Source: JAFGJQ01 sp964586145 (lineage in GTDB: Bacteria > Planctomycetota > Phycisphaerae > UBA1845). From it: DNA of 64,000 nucleotides. The position numbers and the translations under genes were made by a program. The DNA lies in assembly GCA_964586145.1 (NCBI GenBank), contig CAZPHH010000001.1:1-64000 (forward strand). The letters are read 5' to 3'. The notes under the pieces are model-generated. The model made no database searches and was not told the origin of the DNA. It worked only from the letters and a program-made list of their open reading frames with translations. The stretch's first letter is position 1. The number at the start of each line of letters is the position of its first letter. Positions 11,321 to 20,173 of this stretch are shown here, one piece after another.

Positions 11321-13456
11321 CTAGCGAGCGAGCCAGCGGTCGGCCCGGGCTTGCCAGGCAGGGTCCGGGCAGAGGCTCTTGAACGCCAGCAGGCCCTGAC
11401 GAGCGACCGCCGGCTGGCCCTGGTCGAGCAGCAGCAAAGAGGCCAGGAAGATGGCGTAGGGGTCTTCCGTGCGCTCGGCGGAGTACTCCTTCAGGGCGGC
11501 CAGCAGGCTCTCGGAGACATTGCGAGGATTTCGCTGTGGGTTGGCCATGATCCGCTCGACCTGGATCAGGGCGTTTTCCGGCCGGCCGCGCCGCAACTCG
11601 ACCAGTGCCAGGGTGGCGCGGGCGCCGTCGTAGCCGGGAATCCACGACAGCATGGATTCCAGGCGGTCGGCGGCGGCGTCCAGTCGACCCTGATCCACGT
11701 CAATCTCGGCGAGCCCGAGGTGGGCCGTCAGGTCATACGGGTTGTTCTGCAACGCCTGCTCGAACAGGGCCCGGGCTTCCTCATGCCGTTTCTCCCCCAG
11801 CAGCAGCGTACCGGCGGCGGTCAGGGCGGGGTTGTAATGGGGGTCCGCTTCCGCGGCGCGGACGAACGTGCGCAGCGCGTCCTGCCGCCGGTTCGCTTCC
11901 TGATACAGGCCGGCCAGCCGGAAGAGGCCGACGGCGTCTTCCGGCGATTTCTCGACGGCGGCTTCCAGCAGGGCCTGCCCTTCGGCGATGCGACCGAGAC
12001 GGAAGAGCGCCATACCTTCCAGTTGTGCGGCGGACGTGGATTCCGCATCCGGATGCAGGCGCCGTTCCGTCCGTGCCGCCTCGACGCTCTCGCGGAACCG
12101 GCCCGCGTGAAGATACGCCTGGGCCAGGTTCCGCCACACGCCTTCCGCGTCCGGGTGACATGCCGCGATCCGCTCCGCCCGGGCGATACCCGTTCGGTAC
12201 GTCTGTGTGTACCGCCAACTCGTGACCAGCAGGGCCGGCGCAACGAAGATGCCGATCGCCAGAAACGCGACGTTTCCGGCGGATGCACGCCTGTGCCGTA
12301 TCACGCCGAGCGCCGCGGTCAGCAGCGCGGCGGCCGACCAGCACAGCCCGATGCCCGGGAGGTAGAAGTAGCGTTCGGCCACCAGCGTATTGCGGGACGG
12401 AACAAGGGGAAGCGTGACCGCGATCGTGATGAGGAACCACACGATGCCCAGACCGACCCATCGCTCGCGCCGCCACGAGACCAGGGCCGCGCCGGCCGCA
12501 AGCAGAACGATGATCGCAGCGGGCAGCAGGGCGGGGTCGGTCCAGCGCGCCGGGTTCGGAGAGGGATGCCAGGGGGCCAGACCGTACGGCACGACGAAAC
12601 GGCCCAGATACCATCCGAGGGCCAGGATCGTTCGCACCACACCCGACCCTTCGAGCGTCTCCGCCCCGGCCTCCAGCAGCCCACGGGAGAGCCCCAGGTT
12701 CACCCAGGCGAAGAACGCCGTGGTCGCCGCCACGATTCCCCAGACCACCCACACTCGCGCGGCCGGTCGCCGGCCGCGCAGCAGCAGGAGCAGAAGCATG
12801 AGCGCCGGCAACCCCGGACGCACCTTCGACATCATCGACAGGACGGCGCACACCACGCACAGCAGGGCCGCCGGCCAACGGCCCCGGGCCTGCCAGGCAT
12901 CGGCGGCAAGCAGGGCTGCCACGGCGAAAAACGTGGACGTGAGCATCATCCGCCCGTTGAGCCAGGCAACCGTCTCCACGTTCAGGGGATGGATGGCGAA
13001 CAGCACGGCCGCAAGGGTGGGCAGCCACGTGTCGCTCGACCATCGCGCGATCAGCCACCAGACCAGCACGGCGGTTGCGGCGTGCAACAGAACATTGGTC
13101 AGATGGAACAGCCACACCCCGGCCTGGGGCCCGGTGGCCTCGGCCCGCAGGCCCAGTCCGTGGACGATGGCGAAATTCGCGGCGAAGGTCAGCAGAGGCA
13201 CGGGCTGGTACAGGTCGCGGTTCGCGTCGGGGCGGAAGAGCTTGATCGCGTGATCGAGAGACGGATGGTTGATGAGGACGTGGTCCCGCACCAGCGTGAT
13301 GTCATCGCCCGGCAGGAAGTCCCCCGGCAACGAGGGCAACCCCATCACCAGCGCCGCGGCAGCCACGACGGCCGGCCTCGCCAGGGCCCCCCAACGGGAC
13401 CCTCGTCCGGCAGCGGGCGGTAGCGAGGAAGATGAAGATGGTTTCTTCCGCTTCAC
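11321..13456 (-). CDS. Polytopic membrane protein with C-terminal TPR repeats (TMTC-like)
   Basis: This 711-aa protein has an N-terminal membrane half (about residues 25-420, around ten helices) and a soluble C-terminal half of tetratricopeptide repeats (about 430-710). The early loop PGDFLPGDDITLVRDHVLI with an Asp pair, together with the TPR tail, is the plan of TMTC-type and related bacterial glycosyltransferases that use lipid-linked sugars. Glycosyl transfer to surface proteins is an inference. The start ATG overlaps the stop of the DUF1611 gene by 4 bp (ATGA), so the two are translationally coupled and share an operon. Confidence 0.75.
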   Translation of the reverse strand: MKRKKPSSSSSLPPAAGRGSRWGALARPAVVAAAALVMGLPSLPGDFLPGDDITLVRDHVLINHPSLDHAIKLFRPDANRDLYQPVPLLTFAANFAIVHGLGLRAEATGPQAGVWLFHLTNVLLHAATAVLVWWLIARWSSDTWLPTLAAVLFAIHPLNVETVAWLNGRMMLTSTFFAVAALLAADAWQARGRWPAALLCVVCAVLSMMSKVRPGLPALMLLLLLLRGRRPAARVWVVWGIVAATTAFFAWVNLGLSRGLLEAGAETLEGSGVVRTILALGWYLGRFVVPYGLAPWHPSPNPARWTDPALLPAAIIVLLAAGAALVSWRRERWVGLGIVWFLITIAVTLPLVPSRNTLVAERYFYLPGIGLCWSAAALLTAALGVIRHRRASAGNVAFLAIGIFVAPALLVTSWRYTQTYRTGIARAERIAACHPDAEGVWRNLAQAYLHAGRFRESVEAARTERRLHPDAESTSAAQLEGMALFRLGRIAEGQALLEAAVEKSPEDAVGLFRLAGLYQEANRRQDALRTFVRAAEADPHYNPALTAAGTLLLGEKRHEEARALFEQALQNNPYDLTAHLGLAEIDVDQGRLDAAADRLESMLSWIPGYDGARATLALVELRRGRPENALIQVERIMANPQRNPRNVSESLLAALKEYSAERTEDPYAIFLASLLLLDQGQPAVARQGLLAFKSLCPDPAWQARADRWLAR

Positions 13457-14499
13457 GGATCCGTCTCGTCATCGGCCAGCACCGCGTCGACCAGGACGCC
13501 CGCGCCGTCGCGGATGCAATCGACGGTGGGCAGACCGGTTTCCGATCGGATGCGGTCCAGGGTCTCGCGATACGCATCCTCGGCCATTCCATGGCAGTTC
13601 AGGGCCACGCCCGCCACTCGGCCGGCGTGGAGCGGGCGGAGCAGGGCTTCGTAAAGCCGGATCGTCTCGGGCAACGGCGGCAGCGGCACATCCGTGTTGC
13701 GAAACCGGCCGCGCAACGGTGCGTGGCACAGAATCATCCGGTCCGGCACCGCGCCGTGAAGCAGACCCAGCGACACGGCGGAGTAGCTGGGATGCATCAG
13801 GGCGCCCTGTCCCTCGACGATCACGACGTCGGCGTCTCCGCGTTCCAGCACCCCCGCCTCCACCGCGCCGGACACGAAGTCCGAGAGCACCGCATCCACC
13901 ACGATCCCGCTGCCCGTAATCATGACGCCGGTCTGGCCGGTGGCCAGGAACTCGGCATGCACACCCCGGGCCTGCAGGGCGCGGGTCAGCTCCATGGCCG
14001 TCAGCCGCTTGCCCAGGTTGCAGTCCGTTCCAACCGTCAGGACGCGACGGGCTCGCGTGGAACGGGCCCGGGCGGTCCCGACCTCCCGCGGCTGCGTGAC
14101 CGCTCGCACGTCCACGATGCGCCGTTGCGCCCGAGCGGCGGCGGCAAGGATCTCGGGATCATTCGCCAGATGCATGTGCAGCCCGTTGATCACGTGCATT
14201 CCGGCGGCCAGACCGTCGAGGATATGCCGCCGCCATGCGTCGGGAAACCGACCGCCCGGCAGGGCGACGCCGATGACCAGATGATCGGGCCGATAACCCA
14301 CGGCCGCCTGGATGCTGTCCACCACCGGAACGCCCGCGCCGCATCCCACCAACGAGGCAAGATCGCTGCCGGCGTGGTGGGAGTCGACCACGACCACGAC
14401 CTCATCCGGGCAGTACCGGAGCAGTCCCACGGCGGTCTTGGCCGTGAAAAGATCCAGGTATCCATCCGTGAGAATGCACATGCGCCGCTGGGTGCTCAT
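13453..14499 (-). CDS. DUF1611 family protein, DgcN-like N-acyltransferase candidate
   Basis: This 348-aa protein has an N-terminal Rossmann-like domain (about 1-140) and a P-loop domain beginning GTDCNLGKRLTAMEL (P-loop about 157-165), with VVEGQGAL and LNCHGM later. This is the DUF1611 layout. One characterised member, DgcN, acetylates D-glutamate in D-amino-acid breakdown. The usual partner, a dipeptide-epimerase-like DgcA, is not in the window, so the substrate here is open. It is the first gene of a two-gene operon with the TPR membrane protein, with a 4-bp overlap. Confidence 0.75.
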   Translation of the reverse strand: MSTQRRMCILTDGYLDLFTAKTAVGLLRYCPDEVVVVVDSHHAGSDLASLVGCGAGVPVVDSIQAAVGYRPDHLVIGVALPGGRFPDAWRRHILDGLAAGMHVINGLHMHLANDPEILAAAARAQRRIVDVRAVTQPREVGTARARSTRARRVLTVGTDCNLGKRLTAMELTRALQARGVHAEFLATGQTGVMITGSGIVVDAVLSDFVSGAVEAGVLERGDADVVIVEGQGALMHPSYSAVSLGLLHGAVPDRMILCHAPLRGRFRNTDVPLPPLPETIRLYEALLRPLHAGRVAGVALNCHGMAEDAYRETLDRIRSETGLPTVDCIRDGAGVLVDAVLADDETDP

Positions 14500-14730
14500 A
14501 CCGTTTCATCCCGGTTTGTCGACCCCGGACCGCCGGGGCTCGACAGGCCGGATTCTACCGAATTCACGGTGGCACCGGCAGGGGCGTGGCCGCGGCTCGC
14601 CGTACGGAACCGGGGAAGGGCTTGGCGTATCTTCTTGTCTGGCAACCAGTTTGGACGTCCGCCCTACACTGGTCGGCCCACCGTCGTTGCCGCGGTCTTC
14701 CAAACGAAGCCCGAACCTGTGGCGACCGGC

Positions 14731-14759
14731 TTGGATTGACCGATCCGGCGGCCTATGAT
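14731..14759 (+). promoter_or_regulatory. Sigma-70-type promoter of the winged-helix gene
   Basis: TTGGAT (14731-14736), a 17-base spacer and TATGAT (14754-14759). The leader would be about 58 bases and ends in CAAGGA before the ATG at 14824. It also argues against an in-frame ATG at 14755, which lies inside the -10. Confidence 0.6.
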
Positions 14760-14823
14760 GATTTGCCAGTCAATCGCCTTTCGGCCTTGTCTGCGATCTG
14801 TTTTCGCGGGAGACACAAGGAAT

Positions 14824-15300
14824 ATGGGTTCGTCAGACGGTGCTGCAGCGCAACACGGTATGGATATCCTGATGGAAATGGTCGCGGCGCCGGGACCGCT
14901 GTCGCGCACGGCACTGAGGAACCGGACGGCCCTGCCGCTCACGAAGCTGGATGCGGGCCTGAAGATCCTCACTGCGGGCAAGGTGGTTCGGAAGGAGCGC
15001 GGTCCCCGCGGCCGGTACCAGTTGGCCGTGCCGGCGGATGCCATTTCGATCGGCACGCTTCAGCAGTTGTTCCGGGTGGCTTTGGGACGTCAGCGATCGG
15101 CCGGTACGCAAGTAGCGTCTCCTCTGGCCGGGCTCGATCCGCGGCAGACGCTTGCGGGGCTGCTCGGTGCCCTGGGTAGCGCGGACGAGGGCATTTGCCC
15201 CTACTACGACGCGTGCGTGGCCCTGGGCGGCCCGGAGGGTCCGGTCATCCAGGCTTGCTGCAAGGAAGACGCGGCCTACGCCTGTCGGGCAACCTGCTGA
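14824..15300 (+). CDS. Winged-helix DNA-binding protein with Cys-rich C-terminus
   Basis: This 158-aa protein starts at ATG 14824 behind CAAGGA. Residues about 15-75 resemble a winged helix (MDILMEMVAAPGPLSRTALR, then KLDAGLKIL as recognition helix and a KERGPRGRYQL wing), as in MarR- or Rrf2-like regulators. A linker leads to a C-terminal segment with six Cys (ICPYYDACVALGG, then CC, then two more), which could bind an Fe-S cluster or metal or act as a redox switch. I do not recognise the exact family; the regulator role is an inference from the fold. It is a single gene with its own promoter, next to the flagellar block. Confidence 0.6.
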   Translation: MGSSDGAAAQHGMDILMEMVAAPGPLSRTALRNRTALPLTKLDAGLKILTAGKVVRKERGPRGRYQLAVPADAISIGTLQQLFRVALGRQRSAGTQVASPLAGLDPRQTLAGLLGALGSADEGICPYYDACVALGGPEGPVIQACCKEDAAYACRATC

Positions 15301-15359
15301 CGGGCATTCCCTGATCCCTTGAATGTAACTTCTCTGCGTGGACCTGCGCGGCGTGCAAA

Positions 15360-15405
15360 GCGGCGGGCAGGGTGTCCCGTGGGTCTCGGGGACCCTGCCC
15401 GCCGC
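15360..15405 (-). terminator. Terminator hairpin after flagellin
   Basis: Perfect 14-base arms (15360-15373 and 15392-15405) lie 34 bases past the flagellin stop codon. On the minus strand the stem is followed by CTTTG, a short T run. It also sits downstream of the plus-strand winged-helix gene and may serve both. Confidence 0.65.
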
Positions 15406-15438
15406 GCGAGCTGCAACCGTACGTTTCCGCCGGTCGGA

Positions 15439-16944
15439 TTAGCCGCCGAGCAGCGACAGGACGTTCTGCTGCTGGGCGTTGGCGATGGCCAGAATGCTGT
15501 TTCCGGCCTGGACCAGCACCTGGGCCCGGGTCAATTCGGTGGTTTCCACGGCAAAGTCCGTGTCGCGGATCACCGATTCGGACGACGTCAGGTTCTCGGA
15601 CGTGATTTGCAACTGGGCGATGTTCGCCTGCAGCGTGTTCCGCTCGAAGGCACCCAATCGGCCCCGGAGGACGGAGACCTGGTCAATGGCCTCGTTGACG
15701 ACGTCGGACGCCTTCTGCAGGTTCTGCGTGTTCCGCATGGCGAACTGCTGCCCGTCCTGCAGCCAGGAAAGGAACCCAACCACGCGGTTGCCCAGTTTGT
15801 TGGCATGCATGGCCCGCACGCCGATGTTCTCCTGCTGGTTCGTGTTGATGCGCGGTCCGAGTTGGAAGAGCGAGCCGCCGCCCGTAATGGCGAACGTCGT
15901 GGACCCGATGCCGAAGGTCTCGTCCAGCGTCAGCTTGACGTCCAGCAGGAACGAGTTGAGCTGCAGCACCAGGCCCTGACCCACGGTGGGCGCGCCGTTG
16001 ATGGTGCCTTCCGCGTCGTGGCCTTCCACGCGTCTCCGCTCCGCCGGGACGAAGGGGTCGTCATTGTTGTGGTTGAGCAGGTCGACCGTGCCGAACGGGC
16101 CGCTGCCGAACACCTCCTGCACGCGCACAAACTGGTCGGAGCCGTAGCCGCGGCTGTACATCTCGATGCCGGCGCCGGCCGTTCCCCCCACGGCGGCCGA
16201 GGTGGCCAGGACGCCGGTGGCGTCGGTCTGGGCGTTGATGGCCCGGACGATGTCCGGAATGCTGGCGCTGGCCGGGAAGTTCAGCGTGGCCACACCCTCG
16301 ACGCCCTGGATGTCGATGGTGACCGCCGAGCCGATGCGGTACAGGCCGTCCGCGCCCAGAGCGGTCTGGCCGGCGACGAACCCGAATCCCATGCGGGCGG
16401 GCTGTGCGGCGGAGGTGACGACCACGTCCACGTCCACGAACTCGCGCGTGCCGAACTTGGCGCCCAGGATCTGGACGTCGGCCAGCGCGTACCCGTTCAC
16501 GCCGCTGGTGACGTAGTCGAGCGAGCCGTCGAGCAGTTTGCGCCCGGCGAAGGTCGTGGTGTTCGCGATGCGGTTGATCGAGTCGATGGCCGAGTCGATC
16601 TGCAACTGGTTGGCCGCCACTTCCTCGTCCGAGAAGGCGCCCTTGTTCGCCGCCTCGATGAGCAGGGCGTTGATGTCATTCAGGAGGGCGGAGACCTCGT
16701 TCAGGGCCCCCTCCGTCGTGGCGATGACGTTGATGGCCCGTTCCGAGTTCTTGACCGCCTGGCCGACCGCGTTGATTTCCGAACGCAACCGCTCGGACAC
16801 GATCAGGCCGGCCGGGTCGTCCGCACCGCGGTTGATGCGAAGCCCGCTGGAGAGGCGTTCCAGGGAGACGCGCAGGTCTTTCTGGGAACCCCCCAGGTGT
16901 CGCTGAGCCACGACCGCTGGAATGTTGTTCGTAATGCGACTCAT
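15439..16944 (-). CDS. fliC: Flagellin
   Basis: This 501-aa flagellar filament subunit has the conserved N-terminal D0/D1 coiled region (MSRITNNIPAVVAQRHL; LSSGLRINRGADDPAGL) through about residue 140 and the C-terminal D1/D0 region from about 400, ending ANAQQQNVLSLLGG. The variable middle includes one flagellin hook IN motif (around 205-240: VTIDIQGVEG then IPDIVRAIN). There is no signal peptide, as expected for export by the flagellar type III apparatus. A strong AAGGAGGAT sits at 16951-16959. It is the last gene of the cluster, after fliW and csrA, and is followed by a strong hairpin. Only one flagellin copy is seen here. Confidence 0.95.
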   Translation of the reverse strand: MSRITNNIPAVVAQRHLGGSQKDLRVSLERLSSGLRINRGADDPAGLIVSERLRSEINAVGQAVKNSERAINVIATTEGALNEVSALLNDINALLIEAANKGAFSDEEVAANQLQIDSAIDSINRIANTTTFAGRKLLDGSLDYVTSGVNGYALADVQILGAKFGTREFVDVDVVVTSAAQPARMGFGFVAGQTALGADGLYRIGSAVTIDIQGVEGVATLNFPASASIPDIVRAINAQTDATGVLATSAAVGGTAGAGIEMYSRGYGSDQFVRVQEVFGSGPFGTVDLLNHNNDDPFVPAERRRVEGHDAEGTINGAPTVGQGLVLQLNSFLLDVKLTLDETFGIGSTTFAITGGGSLFQLGPRINTNQQENIGVRAMHANKLGNRVVGFLSWLQDGQQFAMRNTQNLQKASDVVNEAIDQVSVLRGRLGAFERNTLQANIAQLQITSENLTSSESVIRDTDFAVETTELTRAQVLVQAGNSILAIANAQQQNVLSLLGG

Positions 16945-16950
16945 GGTGCA

Positions 16951-16959
16951 ATCCTCCTT
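16951..16959 (-). promoter_or_regulatory. Flagellin Shine-Dalgarno, possible CsrA site
   Basis: AAGGAGGAT lies six bases before the flagellin ATG. It contains a GGA core in an A/G-rich context, as CsrA sites that cover the flagellin ribosome site do in other bacteria. Only this one GGA site is obvious in the 96-base leader. Binding is inferred from the adjacent csrA and fliW. Confidence 0.45.
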
Positions 16960-17040
16960 GATTGCCCCGTGCGGTCTTCGGGCAGGAAGAGCACGGGTTT
17001 GCGTTGCCGCCGTGCCGGTCGGGGACCGGGGGCGGGAGGT

Positions 17041-17301
17041 CTAGCGCTTCTTGCGCCTGTTCCGGGAAACGGATCCGTTCTCCGACACATTGGTTACTGC
17101 CGACACGTCCGTGGGAGAGATCTGCGCGGCCTGGCGGTTTTCCCGCTTGATGGCGTCGTAGACCTCCTTCCGATGCACCGGGACGTGCCCCGGTGCGTTG
17201 ATGCCCAGTCGGACCTTGTCACCGCGTATGTCCACGACCGTGATCTCGATGTCATCGCCGATCATGATCGTCTCATCGCGGGTTCTGCTTAGCACCAACA
17301 T
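17041..17301 (-). CDS. csrA: Carbon storage regulator CsrA
   Basis: This 86-aa RNA-binding translational regulator begins MLVLSRTRDETIMIGDDI, with the beta-strand core, GINAPGHVPVHRKEVY and the C-terminal helix all intact. The tail runs about 20 residues beyond the family's usual 60-70 and ends in a basic NRRKKR. CsrA dimers bind GGA loops in leaders and block ribosomes; FliW sequesters CsrA when flagellin does not. The gene lies between fliW and flagellin. Its own leader contains AAGGAAGGAG just before the ATG, so autoregulation is plausible. Confidence 0.95.
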   Translation of the reverse strand: MLVLSRTRDETIMIGDDIEITVVDIRGDKVRLGINAPGHVPVHRKEVYDAIKRENRQAAQISPTDVSAVTNVSENGSVSRNRRKKR

Positions 17302-17481
17302 CCTCGGCTCCTTCCTTGGTTATGCCGATGCCTCGTTCCGGTACGCGACCGGAGGCGTGGCGGCCCGACAAGGGACCGACTCCGTCGGGTGCGCGCCATC
17401 CAAAGCGCTCACCCTTCCCGCCGCGTACCTGTTCACCGCACGCGGACCGGGTGCCCGAAGACCGGATCTGAGTCCGGTCGC

Positions 17482-17487
17482 ATTATA
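17482..17487 (-). promoter_or_regulatory. -10 element upstream of csrA
   Basis: A consensus TATAAT on the minus strand lies in the 222-bp gap between fliW and csrA. It would give csrA and flagellin a leader of about 175 bases independent of the upstream genes. The -35 is weak. A small hairpin (about 17461-17478) follows at the expected start of transcription. Confidence 0.45.
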
Positions 17488-17523
17488 CGGGAGGGCCCCC
17501 CGATCCGGCCAGCCGGTCCGACG

Positions 17524-17973
17524 TCAGGCGGTCTTGCTGACGGCCTGCCGCTGGGGCAGCCGCATGAGCGGGTGGCGGGTGGAATACCGCCGGTCGCTCA
17601 ACACGAGCTGGCGCGCCGTCCGGGTGGTGACGTTGATCACCAGCGGACCCTGCAGATTGCCGGTCAGCATGTCGTCAATCTTGTTGACGATCACGAAGAC
17701 CTGCGCGTCGTCCGGGGTGCTCAGCCCGATGGACGCCAGCTCCTCCGCCTTGATCGGCGCCCGGTAGTCGGTGACGAACAGCCGAGGATCGCAGACGATG
17801 AACGCCAGGTCCGGGCGATCCACCGACTGCAGCCAATAGAACCCGCTGTTTTCACCCGTCTGAACCAGCGCGTAGGTCTTCTGGTCGGGAAATCCCAGAA
17901 CACCCGTCTCGAAACTGATGAATCGCTGGTCGTCCACGTCCAGTGGTCCAAAGCGCGACGTTTGAATGATCAT
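17524..17973 (-). CDS. fliW: Flagellar assembly factor FliW
   Basis: This 149-aa beta-barrel protein begins MIIQTSRFGPLDVDDQ, with FETGVLGFPDQKTYALV and IVNKIDDMLTGNLQGPLVIN, all typical of FliW. FliW binds flagellin and, when free of it, binds CsrA and relieves its repression of flagellin translation. The ATG at 17973 has AGGAG eight bases upstream; an earlier start would add a low-complexity stretch. It is followed by csrA and flagellin on the same strand, the classic partner-switch set. Confidence 0.93.
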   Translation of the reverse strand: MIIQTSRFGPLDVDDQRFISFETGVLGFPDQKTYALVQTGENSGFYWLQSVDRPDLAFIVCDPRLFVTDYRAPIKAEELASIGLSTPDDAQVFVIVNKIDDMLTGNLQGPLVINVTTRTARQLVLSDRRYSTRHPLMRLPQRQAVSKTA

Positions 17974-18211
17974 CGCGTCTTCTCCTGTGGCCCTTCCTAT
18001 TCGGTCGGCGGCGGTCGCGCCGGTCGACCATCGACCGGTGGCGCTCACGACCCGTCCACCTTCTGCGGGTGTCTCCGACCCCCGCTGCCCGTCTCCACAC
18101 GGGCGACCGTATCGGACCGGCGGTCGGGCCACCCGCCCGCCGTCCGCGTGCCATTCCGGATTCCCGTCCGGCCTCGATTTCCCCGGCGGCTTCCGCCCCC
18201 TCGGCTTGCCA

Positions 18212-20149
18212 TCACACGTAGTCCATCAGTGACAGGCTCATCAGCCGCGAACCCGTCATCAGCGACGCCTGCAGCGCGACCTGTGTTGACTGAAACCGGG
18301 TGATCGCCTCGGTGTAGTCGAGGTCGCGCAGCTTCGAGAGATACTCCTGCGTCGCGTACTTCGCGTTCTCCATCTGGGTCAGCCGGTCGGAGAACCCCCT
18401 CGAGCGGGCGCCGATCACGCCGCGAGCCTCCAGAAAATCGTCCATGAACGCGTTCAGGCGATCGGCGGCCAGCGTGATGCCCAGTTCGTTGTTCTCCCGC
18501 AGGGCGTGCTCCAGGTCGTAGAGGGCGGTCAGCACGCTGTCCGCGCGGACCCCGTTGGTGTCGTCGCTGACCACTTCCGCGTTGGCGCCCCGGGCGACCT
18601 GTTCGAGCCCCAGATCGTCGATGGCGTACGAGTAGTTCAGCCGACTGACCACCAGGTCGCCCGCGCCGCCCGTGGTGTCCGCGATGCGGATCCCGTTTCC
18701 GACGAGGGCCAGGCCGGCTTCGATGGCCACACCGGCGGCGGTGGCGGCGTCGTTGATCCGGTCGATCACGTCGCCGATGGTTTCCACACCGTCGAGGTTC
18801 ACATCCACCGTGCTGCCGTCCTTGGCGGTGATGCGGATGTCGTCCTCCCCCTCCTTCGTCTCCACGCTCCGGCCGTCGTTCAGCGAGGAAAGCGACGTGT
18901 CCCGGTCCAGCGACCGGATGCCCAGGGCGGTGGCGGTCAGGCCGCCGTTTTCGCCAATGCTCATGGCGGTCCCGGACACGAGGTTGATCACCTCGATGCC
19001 CGTGCCCGCCTCGTTGATGACGGCCCACACGTTCACGCGGGCGTTGTTGATCCGGTTCAGAACGTCCTGGACGGTCTCGGCGCCGCTCAGATCCACCACC
19101 GCCTCGTCCGCGCCGTTGCGGATGAGGATCGAGTCCGTCAGGTCCACGCCCGCCCCGGCCATCAGCTCCGCGATCGGCGTCGTGGCGGTCACCCGCACGT
19201 TGAGGTCCGCGCCCGTGATGGGATCGGTCTGAGCGACCGGCGTCAGGACGCCCAGGTCCGACGCGATCAGCCCGGTGCTGGTGTCGGTGACGGAAACGGC
19301 GAACCCGGCGGGCGTGATCTCGAGCCCCGTGTCCGTCAGGGACGCGGTGAGGGCGGCGCCGGCCGCCTCCGCCGCGTCGTTGATGAAATCCACGACGTCG
19401 GCCATCGTGTCGGCCTGGGTAAGGTCCACCAGGAACCGTCCGGCCCCGCCTTCCTCGACGATGACCAGGTGCTCCCGGCGAATGCCCTTCTGGTTTGCCC
19501 CATCCAGGTCTTCCAGACGCGTCTCGGGCCGCAGTCGGGGATCCAGGTCCACCAGCCCGCCCACGCGCCCGCTTAGCGCGCCGAAGACCGCGTGGCCGGA
19601 GAAGCTGACGTCCTCCAGCTCCTGCGCGCCCACCCGTACGCTGAGCTGCCCGGCGTCGCCCGTGTAGGCGATGCCGCCCCGGGCGTACGTGAACGGCTGC
19701 AATCCGGAGTTGCGCCCGGCGAAGATGTAGCGCCCCATGTATTCGCGGTTTCCCACGTTCACGAGCTGATCGATAATGGCCGACACCAACTCGGCCGCCG
19801 CCTGGCGCTGCTCCGCGTCGGACAGCGTGCCCAGGTGCTGGCTGGCGATCGAGTGCGCCTCGACCAGCAGGTCGTTTGCCTCCGTCAGGGCGGTGTCGGC
19901 GGCCATCAGCAGGTTGTCGCCGTGCCGGACGTTGAGGACGAGTTGCTCCCGCTGGTCGAGAATCTCGGTCATCCGCAGGACCTGCGCGGCGGAAGCCGGG
20001 TCCTCGCTGGGCGAGAGGTATCGGCGGCCCGACGCCACGCGGTTCTGCTCGTCATACAGCGTGACCTGCCCTCGCTGGAGTGACTCAAACAGCGAGAGGG
20101 AACGCATGTTGTGGCTGACGCGCGTGATGTTGATCGGTCCGATGGCCAT
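18212..20149 (-). CDS. flgL: Hook-filament junction protein FlgL, enlarged
   Basis: This 645-aa protein has FlgL-type ends: MAIGPINITRVSHNMR and SLSLFESLQRGQ at the N-terminus, and a C-terminal coiled coil with KLRDLDYTEAITRFQ followed by MTGSRLMSLSLMDY. FlgL normally has about 300 residues; the extra 300 or so lie in the middle. Three flagellin hook IN motifs are visible there (about 240-265, 350-375 and 445-475; for example VDLSGAETVQDVLNRIN). The start at 20149 has AAAGGA seven bases upstream; a GTG at 20167 is in frame but less likely. It lies 24 bp downstream of flgK. It joins the hook to the filament. Confidence 0.9.
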   Translation of the reverse strand: MAIGPINITRVSHNMRSLSLFESLQRGQVTLYDEQNRVASGRRYLSPSEDPASAAQVLRMTEILDQREQLVLNVRHGDNLLMAADTALTEANDLLVEAHSIASQHLGTLSDAEQRQAAAELVSAIIDQLVNVGNREYMGRYIFAGRNSGLQPFTYARGGIAYTGDAGQLSVRVGAQELEDVSFSGHAVFGALSGRVGGLVDLDPRLRPETRLEDLDGANQKGIRREHLVIVEEGGAGRFLVDLTQADTMADVVDFINDAAEAAGAALTASLTDTGLEITPAGFAVSVTDTSTGLIASDLGVLTPVAQTDPITGADLNVRVTATTPIAELMAGAGVDLTDSILIRNGADEAVVDLSGAETVQDVLNRINNARVNVWAVINEAGTGIEVINLVSGTAMSIGENGGLTATALGIRSLDRDTSLSSLNDGRSVETKEGEDDIRITAKDGSTVDVNLDGVETIGDVIDRINDAATAAGVAIEAGLALVGNGIRIADTTGGAGDLVVSRLNYSYAIDDLGLEQVARGANAEVVSDDTNGVRADSVLTALYDLEHALRENNELGITLAADRLNAFMDDFLEARGVIGARSRGFSDRLTQMENAKYATQEYLSKLRDLDYTEAITRFQSTQVALQASLMTGSRLMSLSLMDYV

Positions 20150-20173
20150 AGCCTGGTCCTTTGCCACCCGGGA

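Noticed and set aside
17974..18211. Sigma-54 promoter upstream of fliW
   Set aside because: A -24-like TGGCACG is present on the minus strand, but no TTGC lies at the correct distance.
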